This document shows positions 62,741-64,000 of a stretch of 64,000 nt of DNA, piece by piece. This DNA is from Asparagopsis taxiformis (Eukaryota; Rhodophyta; Florideophyceae; Bonnemaisoniales; Bonnemaisoniaceae): positions 1-64,000 of the forward strand of contig JALQPE010001807.1 of assembly GCA_030407315.1 (NCBI GenBank), read 5' to 3'. Made by a program: the position numbers and the translations under genes. Under the pieces are notes generated by a model. It saw nothing but the letters and a program-made list of their open reading frames with translations. It was not told the DNA's origin and ran no database searches. Every line of letters begins with the position of its first letter. Within the stretch, counting starts at the first letter, position 1.

Positions 62741-64000
62741 AATTAGTGCAGTAAATGTGACGTTGACTAGAAGGTTTATCATGTAGTACATTATCAATAG
62801 AGTGCTGCGATTTAGATTTATTCTTCTTCATTATCATCTGTGAATGGTAATCAGTGTTGGTGTAGAAGCGGTTGAGATAGAAACGGTGGTCCGACCAGTG
62901 CATTTGTTTCGTAAATGGCTTGACTGGAAAGTTACTTCGTACGATGTGCACGGTGCCAGATATAGTAGATGCAGGAATGAGGTCAAACCAAGGACCACCT
63001 GCACTGTGGGATGCAGTGTCATTGCTGTCAACGGATCCGTTGTCCGGGTCCCATGTGGACCACTTTAAACAAATGCACCCAAGTGATTTTTCCACAGCGG
63101 TTTTTGGGGCAAAGCAGGTCATATACTGAACGAAAGCGAGTTCTACAGGTTGAAACAGGTTTGGAGACTGCAGGCGTACCAGTGCCAGGACGCGCCCTAC
63201 CCATATGGTTCTGTAGTCATCGGCAGTTCCGGAGATGACGACAAAGGAGTACTGCGATCTCTTTGCGGGGCCGAACGATGAAGTTGCAAAGACGCGCTGC
63301 TGCTTGTGCCTCGACACGTTTGTGGGGCGAAGCATGCCACTGTGCGGGTCAAAGTCGTCGGCATCTGGGACGTACCCTCCCATGACGTAGGCGGACTTTA
63401 CCACGGTGACGGAAATGTCCATGTCATGTATTGGAGGGCCTTCTGCCGTGGCGCGCAGTCTAGCGAGGGTGAGGAACGCTTGTGCAGCTGTGTCACCGAG
63501 TTGCTGGAATAGCGTTATGGTGCCAGACGGGAACGAGGAGTTGTGCAGCGGCAAAAGAGTGGCAGGATCGGGCTGTCCGTCGATATCTGCAACGAGGAGG
63601 GTTGCATCGGGCAGCAGGGAGGCAAAGTCGTGCAGTGCAACGGTGAATCCGTCGCGAACGAGTACTGCACCGTCTGTGGGCGATATCATGCGTGCGTTTC
63701 CCAATGTGTTCGATGGGGTATGACCAGTTGGAGTGGCCAAGGAGAATTCCATGTGGCGAATAGTCTCTTCCATGGCTGTGGAGCGCCTTCGAGAGGTTTT
63801 CCTATAACTCTGTTTGAACAGAAGATGCGAGTGTTCGTAGGGGCCTGCATCAATGTGTTCCAGGGCGCCATATCTCTGCAAGTCACCGGGAAGATGGTCT
63901 AGAAGATGGAACTTGAAAGTTTTGAGACCTGTGGTGTGGAATGGGCCGAGGGTGGAGAGCATTGATTGTTTGAAATAGGAAATGGAGTTCTGGAGGCTTT
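62658..64000 (-). CDS. C-terminal half of a KDZ/Plavaka-like transposase (partial)
   Basis: The frame runs off the window's right end; Met at 63962 is internal. The segment GLKTFKFHLLDHLPGDLQRY, then LEHIDAGPYEHSH, LLFKQSYRKTSRR matches the C-terminal signature of these transposases (K-H-H-D-I, then E-H-K-Y-TN). A beta-rich tail follows (ATSSFGPAKRSQYSF, YRTIWVGRVLALVRL) as in Plavaka-type proteins. The last 40 residues or so, where it overlaps the coiled-coil gene, look less conserved. The catalytic core would lie beyond position 64000. No break is seen in the 434 residues present. Confidence 0.65.
   Translation of the reverse strand, partial: SLQNSISYFKQSMLSTLGPFHTTGLKTFKFHLLDHLPGDLQRYGALEHIDAGPYEHSHLLFKQSYRKTSRRRSTAMEETIRHMEFSLATPTGHTPSNTLGNARMISPTDGAVLVRDGFTVALHDFASLLPDATLLVADIDGQPDPATLLPLHNSSFPSGTITLFQQLGDTAAQAFLTLARLRATAEGPPIHDMDISVTVVKSAYVMGGYVPDADDFDPHSGMLRPTNVSRHKQQRVFATSSFGPAKRSQYSFVVISGTADDYRTIWVGRVLALVRLQSPNLFQPVELAFVQYMTCFAPKTAVEKSLGCICLKWSTWDPDNGSVDSNDTASHSAGGPWFDLIPASTISGTVHIVRSNFPVKPFTKQMHWSDHRFYLNRFYTNTDYHSQMIMKKNKSKSQHSIDNVLHDKPSSQRHIYCTNFNHPPLRQNRYQQWLHGAAPCPHTVGH

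Overview
The window looks like nuclear DNA of an intron-poor, transposon-rich eukaryote. It holds Ty3/gypsy LTR retrotransposons, KDZ/Plavaka-type transposase parts, NB-ARC/WD40/TIR immune-receptor genes, a SET-domain protein, GT-AG-like splice sites and AATAAA signals. No ribosomal, tRNA or organelle gene was seen. A red alga would fit the mix of few introns and nested gypsy elements, but that is a guess; an oomycete or other protist is possible.

Layout. 1-8885: a near-perfect inverted repeat (arms about 3.4 kb, spacer 2.1 kb). Each arm carries a decayed karyopherin gene and a decayed DUF676 lipase-like gene; the spacer ends in a decayed NLR/TIR gene. 9.2-14.6 kb: copies of a hairpin-rich dispersed repeat, the N-terminal half of a Plavaka/KDZ-like transposase, a 124-bp hairpin, a striking candidate micro-exon gene (12623-13578) and two tandem arrays. 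15392-19961: an NB-ARC/WD40/TIR receptor gene split by a 508-bp insertion. 20687-26301: a complete gypsy element with apparently identical LTRs. 30037-46461: a second copy of the receptor gene on the opposite strand, broken by two LTR elements (30037-35703 and 38398-45417) and a small TIR transposon (37793-38387), and 5' truncated beside a gypsy remnant. The 38398-45417 element carries an antisense gene whose protein begins with a histone H3 tail look-alike.

48.9-64 kb is a separate accessory block. It holds a frameshifted gene with a ParB-like domain and a 2-oxoglutarate/Fe(II) dioxygenase-like domain (minus strand), a two-ORF unit ending in a DNA methyltransferase fused to a SET domain (plus strand) set between inverted repeats, a coiled-coil gene, and the C-terminal half of a KDZ/Plavaka-like transposase running off the window. 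DNA methylation, histone methylation and oxidative chemistry next to a transposase suggest a mobile element carrying its own epigenetic tool kit.

The two most unusual signals are the H3-tail mimic in the gypsy element (start codon at 44853-44855, minus strand) and the DNA methyltransferase-SET fusion (58005-59798) in its transposon-like setting. The micro-exon array comes next. Many genes show one-base frame changes, often in homopolymers, so sequencing error and true decay cannot always be told apart here.
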